A DNA stretch of 64,000 bases from positions 186,001 to 250,000 of the forward strand of contig JAMLIO010000001.1 of assembly GCA_023954155.1 (NCBI GenBank). Reading direction: 5' to 3'. Shown piece by piece: positions 37,673-47,376 of the stretch. The position numbers and the translations under genes were made by a program. The notes under the pieces are model-generated. The model saw only the letters and a list, made by a program, of their open reading frames with translations, searched no databases and was not told where the DNA came from. This DNA is from Pseudobdellovibrionaceae bacterium (GTDB taxonomy: Bacteria > Bdellovibrionota > Bdellovibrionia > Bdellovibrionales > UBA1609). Numbering within the stretch: the first letter of the stretch is position 1; each line of letters opens with the position of its first letter.

Positions 37673-38047
37673 ATGTCTGTTGGTTCAAATTCTGGGGCAC
37701 CAGCACCAAGGTTTCCAGTCGAACTCGATGTCGAGTTTCGAAAGAGTTATGGCAGAGATGCCATTGGTGGTACACTAAAGAATATTAGCATCAGCGGCGC
37801 GTTTCTAGAAAACTCTCATCCTGACATACAAGAAAACGACAAGCTACACATTACTATCAATGTGAGTGGGCGCGAACGCATCTTAAATGCCACTGTGGTT
37901 TGGAAAAACCAACGTGGTTGTGGAGTGAAATTTTCTCCATTTAACAACAAAGACATCCAAATCGTTGACGATCTTATTTATTTTTTAGAGTCGAAACGAG
38001 AGAAACGAAGAGATGTTTTAGACAATATTTTTAAAAAAGTGGCTTAA
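37673..38047 (+). CDS. PilZ-domain protein
   Basis: 124 residues from ATG 37673, preceded by GGAGG at 5-nt spacing. Single PilZ domain: PRFPVELDVEFR at the N-terminus and NISISGAFLEN at about 38-48. The [D/N]xSxxG half of the c-di-GMP motif is present with Asn, but the RxxxR half has only its first Arg (RFPVE). Binding may therefore be weak or altered. A strong terminator follows; the gene is monocistronic. Confidence 0.85.
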   Translation: MSVGSNSGAPAPRFPVELDVEFRKSYGRDAIGGTLKNISISGAFLENSHPDIQENDKLHITINVSGRERILNATVVWKNQRGCGVKFSPFNNKDIQIVDDLIYFLESKREKRRDVLDNIFKKVA

Positions 38048-38086
38048 CCTAACTTGTCGATTTATTGATCTGGGTTAGCTATAAAT

Positions 38087-38113
38087 AAAAAGGGCTTTGA
38101 CAGCCCTTTTTTT
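38087..38113 (+). terminator. intrinsic terminator after the PilZ gene
   Basis: An 8-10-bp stem (about 38087-38096 with 38102-38111) with a 5-nt loop runs into a seven-T tract. Confidence 0.85.
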
Positions 38114-38152
38114 ATTCTTATTGTACCTTGATCTTAATTCATGAGGTTGGCT

Positions 38153-39901
38153 TTACAGATCAATACGAGTTTTAGTTTGCTCATCAATCTGAGTGTTTCC
38201 AGCAAAATCAAAATCATCTACACCCACAGATTCACGCTTACCACGTCGTCTACGAGCAATGAAGAATAGACCCGCTAGGATCAACGCACCACCAGCACCA
38301 AGGCTGATCTTGTCAATCATAGACTGATCCAAACCAAATGGGCCTAAGTTTTTAGTTCCTGCATTTTTGAAGTTGTCTGGTATTGCTTGAGCCGCGGCAT
38401 CTTGTCCACTCATGCCCGTATCCAAACCATCATCAAAACTAGTATCATTCGCGGCTTGATCTCCAAAACCTTGATCAAAGTCATCATTAAACCCTTGATC
38501 AAAATCGGGCTGCACTTCCGTCACGGCACCCTCATTGGCGGCAACTTGGTTATTATCCTCAGCAAAATCATCAAAACCTGCATCGAAGTCAGGCTCTACA
38601 GTTCCTGAACCTGCATTGTTCATATTTGTGGTCACAGATAGTGGCTCTTCTTCAGCAGGTTCGATCAATTCAGGTTGATTGTTTTGAGCCAATGTTGGCG
38701 CTGCTGCAATTCCATCAGGAAAGTATCTTAAGTTATGATTTCTTGATACGGCCCACTTGGACTCAACATCTGGGTTTGTCGCCCAAACTTCCATCCAACT
38801 TCTTGGATGACCTAATAAGTCTTGTGCTACTTTTCGGATACTTTGACCAGATCTGATTTCCTGATACTGCGCTTGTGCTCCAATATCATCATAATAAAAC
38901 ATCATTCGATTATTATCATTTGGACGATTAGGAGAGTTGTAATAAATCTTTTCGCCCACTTTTAAGTTATTTGGCTTTATTGTAGGGTTGAGCTGCTGTA
39001 AATTGGCTGAACTGTTAGACCCATAAATTTTATCTTTAATAGATTTTAAAGTATCTCCCTCTCTGACTATATAAAGAGTATTTAACAAAATACCCGCTCT
39101 ATTGAATGGAGAGGCCGCCATTTTTTGTACGGGTACAAGATTCTTGGCCACAGCATCCACTGTGTCACCCACACCAAATGTTTGACCCACACCTGTCTCA
39201 GCTTTTGATCCTAAAAGCTGAGATGCCGTTGGGCCACCACCTACAGGGGTTTCCTCTGTAGTCACTATGTTTTCTCTGGCTACCGCTTGCTCTTGCTCAC
39301 CAAACAGATCATTTTCAGAAATGACATCGTTTGAGTCTACGATATTTTGTTGGGTCTCGAAATCATCGGCAAAGGCATCTTCAAAGCTCAGGTCGTTACT
39401 TCCTGCGCCGCCATCCGCAACATCCATATTGTCAAATTCTGCAAACACGTCGTCTTCATCAATATCTAGATCGCCCGCACCTGCAACAGCTGTGTCTTCG
39501 TCATCTAAATCAAAGCTTTCATTTTTGGCAACGCTTTCGTCTGTCATGAACTCATCAAATTCGTCAAACTCCGCATCTGATCCATCAGCAAAGTCTGTTT
39601 CAAAATCACTGGATTCATCAAAGTTCTCGCCTTCAAACTCATCGAACTCAACATCAGATAAAAGCTCGGCGTCGTCGCTAATATCCAAGTCACTATCTAC
39701 ACCCTCAAGGTCTACAGCGACACCACTTTCTTCTAAGACATCTTCATCACTAAAAAAGTCTTCAGCATTAAACTCACCTGTTTTTTCAATGTCTTCAATT
39801 TCAGAAATGCTCAGATCATCTTGTCCTACGTTGTTTGAAGAGCACGAGATGACCGTCAATAATGAAAACATTAGGATCGGTATTAGAATTATTTTTTTCA
39901 T
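38153..39901 (-). CDS. FimV-like acidic LysM protein with lipobox and C-terminal TM
   Basis: 582 residues from ATG 39901; this start gives a lipoprotein signal (ILMFSLLTVISC), and AGGAG lies 11 nt upstream. Residues about 25-215 are extremely Asp/Glu-rich. Two LysM-type modules follow: YIVREGDTLKSI near 276 and IRSGQSIRKVAQDLLGHPRSWMEVWATNP near 340. Then comes a second acidic region with repeated PDFDxGFxDDF units. One TM helix (about 530-549) precedes RRRRGKRE and a 25-residue tail. LysM plus TM is reminiscent of FimV/HubP polar scaffolds. An N-terminal lipid anchor as well would allow attachment to two membranes. Preceded at 119 nt by the DUF192 gene. Confidence 0.75.
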   Translation of the reverse strand: MKKIILIPILMFSLLTVISCSSNNVGQDDLSISEIEDIEKTGEFNAEDFFSDEDVLEESGVAVDLEGVDSDLDISDDAELLSDVEFDEFEGENFDESSDFETDFADGSDAEFDEFDEFMTDESVAKNESFDLDDEDTAVAGAGDLDIDEDDVFAEFDNMDVADGGAGSNDLSFEDAFADDFETQQNIVDSNDVISENDLFGEQEQAVARENIVTTEETPVGGGPTASQLLGSKAETGVGQTFGVGDTVDAVAKNLVPVQKMAASPFNRAGILLNTLYIVREGDTLKSIKDKIYGSNSSANLQQLNPTIKPNNLKVGEKIYYNSPNRPNDNNRMMFYYDDIGAQAQYQEIRSGQSIRKVAQDLLGHPRSWMEVWATNPDVESKWAVSRNHNLRYFPDGIAAAPTLAQNNQPELIEPAEEEPLSVTTNMNNAGSGTVEPDFDAGFDDFAEDNNQVAANEGAVTEVQPDFDQGFNDDFDQGFGDQAANDTSFDDGLDTGMSGQDAAAQAIPDNFKNAGTKNLGPFGLDQSMIDKISLGAGGALILAGLFFIARRRRGKRESVGVDDFDFAGNTQIDEQTKTRIDL

Positions 39902-40020
39902 AGCTGCCAACACTCCTAGACGTTTCTTCATAATACAGTACACCATACATTATAATGGTGTGAAAAGAGATTTTTCACACCCAGCCCTTGATCTATTACT
40001 GCCAACAAGCACCTTAGTTT

Positions 40021-40533
40021 CTATTTGATCTTATTTTTGTGATTCTTTTTTTGTGTTAATTCTGTGTTAATCCACTTAAAAGGTGTTCCGATTCCGATTT
40101 TGTTTTTCTCAAACCATCCCTGATTCACTTCCAGTGCGTATTGAGCCCGCTTCTGACTGACGATGGAGTCTATTTTTTTATCCAGAAAACTCTTAACAGG
40201 TTTCATTTCTGCGATTTCTACTAGTTTTTTATTCTTATCAAAAAACCCTATAGATAAAGGGATCAAGGTGTTTTTCATCCAAAAACCCCTGTGGTCCTCA
40301 CCTTCATAAACAAATAACATCCCGTAATTCTCTGGAATTTGTTTCACAAACATCAAACCACGTTCTTTTTGCTTCATGGTCTTTGCCACATCCACATCAA
40401 GAACCTGGCTGCCAAGCTGAATTTTAGACTTTTCAAATACCACCTCAGACTTTGGGCTAGCAGAAACACTAGACCAAAGTAAGAGCGCTAAAATCCCAAA
40501 GCTACTTGTTAATAATACTTTTTGCTGCGCCAT
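40021..40533 (-). CDS. secreted DUF192 protein
   Basis: 170 residues: Sec signal peptide (cleavage after SVSA) and a DUF192 domain with MKQKERGLMFVKQIPENYGMLFVYE and FWMKNTLIPLSIGFFD, both hallmarks. Function of the family is unknown. The basic C-terminus (TQKKNHKNKIK) is unusual. It overlaps the ppx-like gene by 32 nt and has GAGGA upstream of ATG 40533, so the two are coupled. Confidence 0.85.
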   Translation of the reverse strand: MAQQKVLLTSSFGILALLLWSSVSASPKSEVVFEKSKIQLGSQVLDVDVAKTMKQKERGLMFVKQIPENYGMLFVYEGEDHRGFWMKNTLIPLSIGFFDKNKKLVEIAEMKPVKSFLDKKIDSIVSQKRAQYALEVNQGWFEKNKIGIGTPFKWINTELTQKKNHKNKIK

Positions 40534-41416
40534 GCCTTATTCCTCGGGTTGAAACTTTGTACGAATCCATCCCAAAGAATTTCATAGATTCCTCAAGGAT
40601 TGCAAGTCCCACTGGTAAAACATCTGCTCTCTTGGCCTCAATAAAGGGATACTCTTGTAATCTCTGCTCGAGGTTTTTGTACGAGTAACTTTCTGTTAAT
40701 TGCTTTAAGTGATCTTGGGTCAAAACGAAATCCTCAATTTGATCATCATCAAACTTTCCTAACACCAGAGCAACAGCGTTCGTGGGTGTTCCCGATACTG
40801 CCATCAAGAAGTCTAAAGCGTTCTGTTCTTTAATTCGTTTCAGAGTCTCACTCTGTAATAATGCACTTCGAATGCCTTCGCGAACTTTAAATTCTCGATT
40901 TATGAAATCATGGGCTGTGGAATATCTTTCAGTAAATCTTACCGCTCCCATATCTAAACTGGTTCGTAAAACAATCTCACCTCTCTGAGCCAAAATATAT
41001 TCTGTCGAACCCCCACCAATATCTACAATCACACCCGTGTGTTCTGTAAAATAATCTCTGACACCCTCAAAGGTCATCTGAGCTTCTTCTTCGCCAGATA
41101 AAATTCTAATGGGGATTCCGTACTTTGTTGCTAATCCTAGAAATTCCTCTTTATTCTTGGCATCACGCGCAGCACTGGTGGCTACACCTAAAACGTGTTC
41201 AACGCCATACTGTCTGAAAAGATCAGAAAACCTCTGGAAGGCTTGCTCAGCTCTGTTTAGAGCCGAGAGCGAAAGCCTTTTATCCTGATCTACCCCTTCT
41301 GACAGACGAGTTAAAATCACCTCATCATGAAGTTTTGTAATATTACCCAAGGGATCTGCTTTAAAGATCAAGCAAATGAATGAATTCGAACCTAAATCCA
41401 CAGCGGCGGCAATCAT
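40502..41416 (-). CDS. ppx: Ppx/GppA-family exopolyphosphatase/guanosine pentaphosphatase
   Basis: ASKHA-fold phosphatase acting on polyphosphate or pppGpp. 304 residues, the short form without a C-terminal HD-like domain. Phosphate-1 loop AVDLGSNSFICLIF at the N-terminus and phosphate-2 loop VIVDIGGGSTEYIL near residue 130. AAGGG precedes ATG 41416, 32 nt after gatB. Which substrate is used cannot be told from the sequence. Confidence 0.88.
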   Translation of the reverse strand: MIAAAVDLGSNSFICLIFKADPLGNITKLHDEVILTRLSEGVDQDKRLSLSALNRAEQAFQRFSDLFRQYGVEHVLGVATSAARDAKNKEEFLGLATKYGIPIRILSGEEEAQMTFEGVRDYFTEHTGVIVDIGGGSTEYILAQRGEIVLRTSLDMGAVRFTERYSTAHDFINREFKVREGIRSALLQSETLKRIKEQNALDFLMAVSGTPTNAVALVLGKFDDDQIEDFVLTQDHLKQLTESYSYKNLEQRLQEYPFIEAKRADVLPVGLAILEESMKFFGMDSYKVSTRGIRHGAAKSIINK

Positions 41417-41448
41417 GGTTTCCCTTTTCCTAATAGTTAAAATTCCAA

Positions 41449-42906
41449 CTAACCCAAAAGTCTTTTTAGAATTTCATTCACCTTATCTGGATTAGCCTGT
41501 CCCTTAGATTCACGCATAATTTGACCCACAAAAAATCCAAATAGTTTTGTTTTACCAGATCTGTATTCAGATGTCTGACTTGGATTTTTATCTAACACGC
41601 TTTGAACCAAGGCTTCAATCTGTCCTTCGTCTGTAATCTGGGTTAAGCCTTGGCTGGCCACGATGTCCTTGGGTGATTTACTTGGGCTTCCTGATCTACT
41701 GGATTGCCACATTTCATCAAAAACGGATTTTGCGATCTTGCCTGATATGGTTTTGTTATCGATCAAAACAATCAGCTCCGCAAAGTCTTCTGCTTTGATA
41801 AGGTTCTGCGAAAATTCTAAGTTTTCTTCATTTAGCCTACGCAACAACTCACCCATAATCCAATTCGATGTCGCTTTAGGGTTTTTAGAAAGCTCTGCGG
41901 CTTTTTCGAAAAATACCGCCATATCTCGGTCTTGGATCAAAACATGAGCGTCATATTCTGGAAGACCCAGCTCTTGTTGAAAACGCTCTGCTTTTTTCAG
42001 AGGAAGCTCTGGTAAATTTTTTTTAATTTCTTCGATAAAGCCTTGCTCCAAATATACTGGCAATAGATCTGGGTCAGGGAAATACCGATAGTCCTGCGCC
42101 TCTTCTTTACTGCGCATAGAAAACGTTTTGCCCTTAGAAGAATCAAACAAACGCGTTTCTTGAACAATAGTGCCACCCTCTTCATAGACGTCAATTTGTC
42201 TTAAGATTTCAAACTCAAGTGCTTTTTCAATAAATTTAAAGGAGTTAATATTTTTGATCTCTACCCTTGTACGAAATTGAGTCTCGTCGGTTTTCATAAC
42301 GCTGACGTTGCAATCACATCTTAAAGAACCCTCTTCTAAGTTTCCATCACAGACGTCCAGATACTGTAAAATGGACCGAATAGTTCTGGCATATTCCGCC
42401 GCTTCTTCGGGGGCCCCCATATCTGGGCCAGATACTATTTCTAACAAAGGGACACCACTTCTATTGTAATTGATTAAGCTTTGGCTTCCATCGTGAATAG
42501 ATTTTCCTGCGTCTTCTTCCATGTGGGCTCGCTCAATTCTGATTCTTTTTTTCTGATCACCCAATAAAAACTCAACATAACCTTCGTAACAGATCGGCAG
42601 TTCAAATTGTGATATCTGGTAACCTTTAGGTAAATCTGGATAGAAATAGTGTTTTCTGGCAAAAACAGATCTGTCTCGGATTTGACAGTTAAGTGCTAGA
42701 CCCGTCTTTACAGAAAACTCAATGGCTCTTTTATTTGGAACAGGCAATGCACCAGGCATTCCCATACTCACCGCAGAGATGTTCTCATTGTCCGCACTAC
42801 CAAAAGCCGCTGAATCTACAGAAAACATCTTCGATACAGTTTGCAACTGCGCATGAATCTCTAAGCCAATCACAGCCTTCCATCCATTGGGTATATTAAA
42901 AGCCAT
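41449..42906 (-). CDS. gatB: Asp-tRNA(Asn)/Glu-tRNA(Gln) amidotransferase subunit B
   Basis: tRNA-binding kinase subunit of GatCAB, which amidates mischarged Glu-tRNA(Gln). Start at ATG 42906 (MAFNIPNGWKAVIGLEIHAQL), inside the end of gatA (11-nt overlap), with GAGG 6 nt upstream; 485 residues. Landmarks: GLEIHAQL, KHYFYPDLPKGYQISQFE, RIERAHMEEDAGKS, YNRSGVPLLEIVS, and a C-terminal YqeY/GatB tail for tRNA elbow binding. Confidence 0.96.
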   Translation of the reverse strand: MAFNIPNGWKAVIGLEIHAQLQTVSKMFSVDSAAFGSADNENISAVSMGMPGALPVPNKRAIEFSVKTGLALNCQIRDRSVFARKHYFYPDLPKGYQISQFELPICYEGYVEFLLGDQKKRIRIERAHMEEDAGKSIHDGSQSLINYNRSGVPLLEIVSGPDMGAPEEAAEYARTIRSILQYLDVCDGNLEEGSLRCDCNVSVMKTDETQFRTRVEIKNINSFKFIEKALEFEILRQIDVYEEGGTIVQETRLFDSSKGKTFSMRSKEEAQDYRYFPDPDLLPVYLEQGFIEEIKKNLPELPLKKAERFQQELGLPEYDAHVLIQDRDMAVFFEKAAELSKNPKATSNWIMGELLRRLNEENLEFSQNLIKAEDFAELIVLIDNKTISGKIAKSVFDEMWQSSRSGSPSKSPKDIVASQGLTQITDEGQIEALVQSVLDKNPSQTSEYRSGKTKLFGFFVGQIMRESKGQANPDKVNEILKRLLG

Positions 42907-44368
42907 TGGGCACCTCTTTATAAAATTCAAAACTCTCTTCTAAGTTGAGAGCAACATCAAACATGGATTGCTCATCAAAAGCGTTTGCTGTGATTTGAAT
43001 ACCTGTAGGTAAACCATTTTCATCCGTCGATATGGGCACAGCCATTCCAGGTAGACCACAAAGATTTGTGGCCGTCGTAAAATAGTCATTCAAAAACATC
43101 TTTAATGGATCCTGCACTCGTTCACCAATCTTAAAGGCAGGCGTAGCCGCAACTGGTGATACAATCACATCGCAACCTTTAAAGGCTTCAAGGTACTGAT
43201 CACGCAACATACGTCTGACCTGGCAAGCCTTACCGTAAAAGGCATCATAATACCCTGCTGATAAAGCAAATGTTCCTAGTAAGATCCGACGCTGCACCTC
43301 TTCACCAAAGGCCTCGCCTCTATTTCTAGAATAAAAATCTTCTAAACTTTTTGCTGGACGAGATTCAAAATCAGAACGATATCCATAGCGAACACCATCG
43401 TATCTCGACAAATTGCTTGAAGCTTCGCTGGCCGCAACTAAATAGTAGATCGGGATCGCATATTCTGAAAAAGGAATGCTTACTTCTACAATTTCTGCAC
43501 CATTTTTTTTCAATGTTTCTAAAGCCAAGTCCCATGCTTTTTTCACAGAAGCATCCACTTCAGAATTGATGTACTCTTTAACGACACCAATTTTTTTACC
43601 TTTCACATTCGCACTGATATTCTTAGTCCACTGTGGTACTGCTTTATTTACAGACGTATTATCAAAGGGATCTGCGCCGCACATATGCTCCAAACTAAGA
43701 GCGGCGTCTTTGACTTTTAAAGTCATTGGACCTGCCTGATCTAAACTTGATGCAAATGCCACAATCCCATAACGGCTGACTCTACCATAGGTAGGCTTCA
43801 CACCCACAATCCCGCAAAAACTGGCAGGCTGTCTGATTGACCCGCCTGTATCTGTTCCCAAAGCCATAGGAGCCAAACGCGCGGACACGCTCGCAGCAGA
43901 ACCTCCACTTGAACCTCCTGGCACATACTCTGCATTCCACGGATTTTTACTTGCCCCAAAGCAAGAGGTTTCATTACTTGATCCCATCGCAAACTCATCC
44001 TGATTGCACTTACCTAAAAGCACCATTCCTGAATTTTGCAGTTTATGGATCACCGTCGCAGAATACGGAGGAACAAAATTCGACAACACCTTAGATGCCG
44101 CTGTTGTCAGCAAGCCCTTTGTGCAAAACATCTCTTTAGCCGCATACGGTACACCAGCCACAGGCGAAAGACTTTCACCTTTTGCCCTTAATTCATCTAT
44201 TCTTTGTGCTTCATCAAGAGCTTTCGTATTTACAGTCACTATACTGTTGATATTTTTGTCCAAAGATTCAATTCTTGATAAATAAAATTCAGTTGCTTCT
44301 TTGGAACTTATTTTTTTACTTTCTAGATTTTGTGATAATTCAAATAGGCCCATGCTTAAAAGCGACAT
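42896..44368 (-). CDS. gatA: Asp-tRNA(Asn)/Glu-tRNA(Gln) amidotransferase subunit A
   Basis: Glutaminase subunit delivering ammonia to GatB. Start at ATG 44368 with GAGGAG 6 nt upstream; 490 residues. The amidase-signature triad is visible: Lys in GVPYAAKEMFCTKG, and the two Ser residues in GGSSGGSAASV and GTDTGGSIRQPA. One nt separates it from gatC and it overlaps gatB. Confidence 0.97.
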   Translation of the reverse strand: MSLLSMGLFELSQNLESKKISSKEATEFYLSRIESLDKNINSIVTVNTKALDEAQRIDELRAKGESLSPVAGVPYAAKEMFCTKGLLTTAASKVLSNFVPPYSATVIHKLQNSGMVLLGKCNQDEFAMGSSNETSCFGASKNPWNAEYVPGGSSGGSAASVSARLAPMALGTDTGGSIRQPASFCGIVGVKPTYGRVSRYGIVAFASSLDQAGPMTLKVKDAALSLEHMCGADPFDNTSVNKAVPQWTKNISANVKGKKIGVVKEYINSEVDASVKKAWDLALETLKKNGAEIVEVSIPFSEYAIPIYYLVAASEASSNLSRYDGVRYGYRSDFESRPAKSLEDFYSRNRGEAFGEEVQRRILLGTFALSAGYYDAFYGKACQVRRMLRDQYLEAFKGCDVIVSPVAATPAFKIGERVQDPLKMFLNDYFTTATNLCGLPGMAVPISTDENGLPTGIQITANAFDEQSMFDVALNLEESFEFYKEVPNGF

Positions 44369-44369
44369 C

Positions 44370-44657
44370 TTACTCTCCTCCCACAACTGGTGGAACTTTA
44401 ACCAAACGACCCTTCACTTCTGGGGCCTGGCTTAGGGTATTTGCCACAAACTCATCATCTGATAAGGCTTGGTCTTCTCGAAATATGGGCCGATCATCGT
44501 GGGGGGTCACTAAGGGCTCTACACCATCTGTATTTATGGACTGAATTTGAGCAAAGTAATCTAGTATTCCTTCTAGTTGCTTCTCGATCTCAGCCTTCTT
44601 TGCATCTGCAATTTGCAGTCTTGCTAAACTCGCTATTTTATTTATATCAATTTTCAT
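44370..44657 (-). CDS. gatC: Asp-tRNA(Asn)/Glu-tRNA(Gln) amidotransferase subunit C
   Basis: 95-residue stabilising belt between GatA and GatB. KIASLARLQI at the N-terminus, LEGILDYFAQIQSINTDGVEPLVTP in the middle, and FREDQALSDDEF near the end match GatC. AGGA precedes ATG 44657. First gene of gatCAB; with asnS also present in the window, the complex probably serves Gln-tRNA formation. Confidence 0.95.
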   Translation of the reverse strand: MKIDINKIASLARLQIADAKKAEIEKQLEGILDYFAQIQSINTDGVEPLVTPHDDRPIFREDQALSDDEFVANTLSQAPEVKGRLVKVPPVVGGE

Positions 44658-44707
44658 ATCTTATCCTATCTCACACCCTCGTTATGGTCCGATTTGCTGC
44701 GTCGCGT

Positions 44708-44760
44708 ATCCCGCTACAAACCCTCCTGACTTCCTTTTGTAAAAGGCTTTCCTGCGGGAT
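44708..44760. promoter_or_regulatory. nested inverted repeats between gatC and ligA
   Basis: ATCCCGC (44708-44714) is the exact complement of GCGGGAT (44754-44760); inside it CCTTTT (44733-44738) pairs with AAAAGG (44741-44746). The 53-bp element lies in the 191-bp divergent gatC/ligA gap and could fold in the leader of either transcript, or be an operator. It has no T-run for a terminator. Confidence 0.4.
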
Positions 44761-44812
44761 TCAAGTTCTATTTAATAATAAAAAACCGTAGTATTATATT
44801 TCTGTTTTTTAA

Positions 44813-46944
<2,132 letters not shown>

Positions 46945-46968
46945 AAAAAATATATTATAAAAGTATTA

Positions 46969-47163
46969 CTACAGATGATCGATAACAATGTCTCTGGCCA
47001 TAACAGTTTTGCGGCCATCAGACTTTGCAGATTCAACGCCTCTATTACAAAGCTGTTCAATTGCTTTGCTTAATACATCAATAGTTTCTGCAGATGTATT
47101 ACAACCGCTTTTTTCTTTGATATACTTTTTTACTTTACTTGTTACAACTAAAACTTCGGCCAT
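46969..47163 (-). CDS. bacterial histone-fold protein (Bdellovibrio HBb-like)
   Basis: 64 residues forming a single histone fold: short helix 1 (about 5-18, TSKVKKYIKEK), long helix 2 (about 22-49, ETIDVLSKAIEQLCNRGVESAKSDG), and loop 2/helix 3 RKTVMARDIVIDHL (51-64). The RKTV-x3-D spacing (Arg51, Thr53, Asp58) matches the archaeal histone signature RKTIKAED exactly. No extra tails. It is not HU-like, as there is no beta-arm. AGGAGG lies 6 nt before ATG 47163. Such single-fold histones are known as abundant chromatin proteins in Bdellovibrio bacteriovorus; here a nucleoid role is inferred by that similarity. Confidence 0.87.
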   Translation of the reverse strand: MAEVLVVTSKVKKYIKEKSGCNTSAETIDVLSKAIEQLCNRGVESAKSDGRKTVMARDIVIDHL

Positions 47164-47280
47164 TCAAATCCTCCTAGGTGGTTCCTATAGGTTATATTAA
47201 GCAGGATTTTGTTTTAATTACTAGTGAAATTTTCTTTACAGATGGATTTTAAACAATTTGTCGCCGTGCAAAATGCAAAA

Positions 47281-47297
47281 TTGTCCACATATCCACA
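47281..47297. promoter_or_regulatory. two tandem DnaA-box-like 9-mers upstream of the histone gene
   Basis: TTGTCCACA (47281-47289) and ATATCCACA (47289-47297) each differ from TTATCCACA by one base and abut head to tail. They sit about 120 nt before the histone start codon, next to an AT-rich tract (about 47305-47345). DnaA binding is only a possibility. Confidence 0.35.
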
Positions 47298-47376
47298 GAG
47301 GATTCTTATATTTTATTTTTAATTCTTTTACGAAATAACACAAATTAGACAATTCTGCCGTTGCTCTTGATATTTT

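Noticed and set aside
39267-40028. 253-codon plus-strand open frame opposite the LysM gene
   Set aside because: Ser-rich product caused by the Asp/Glu-rich codons of the real gene on the other strand; no ribosome-binding site or domain.
46969-47163. HU/IHF-type identity for the 64-residue DNA-binding protein
   Set aside because: HU is about 90 residues with a beta-arm and a GxGxF motif; none is present, whereas the histone-fold signature fits.
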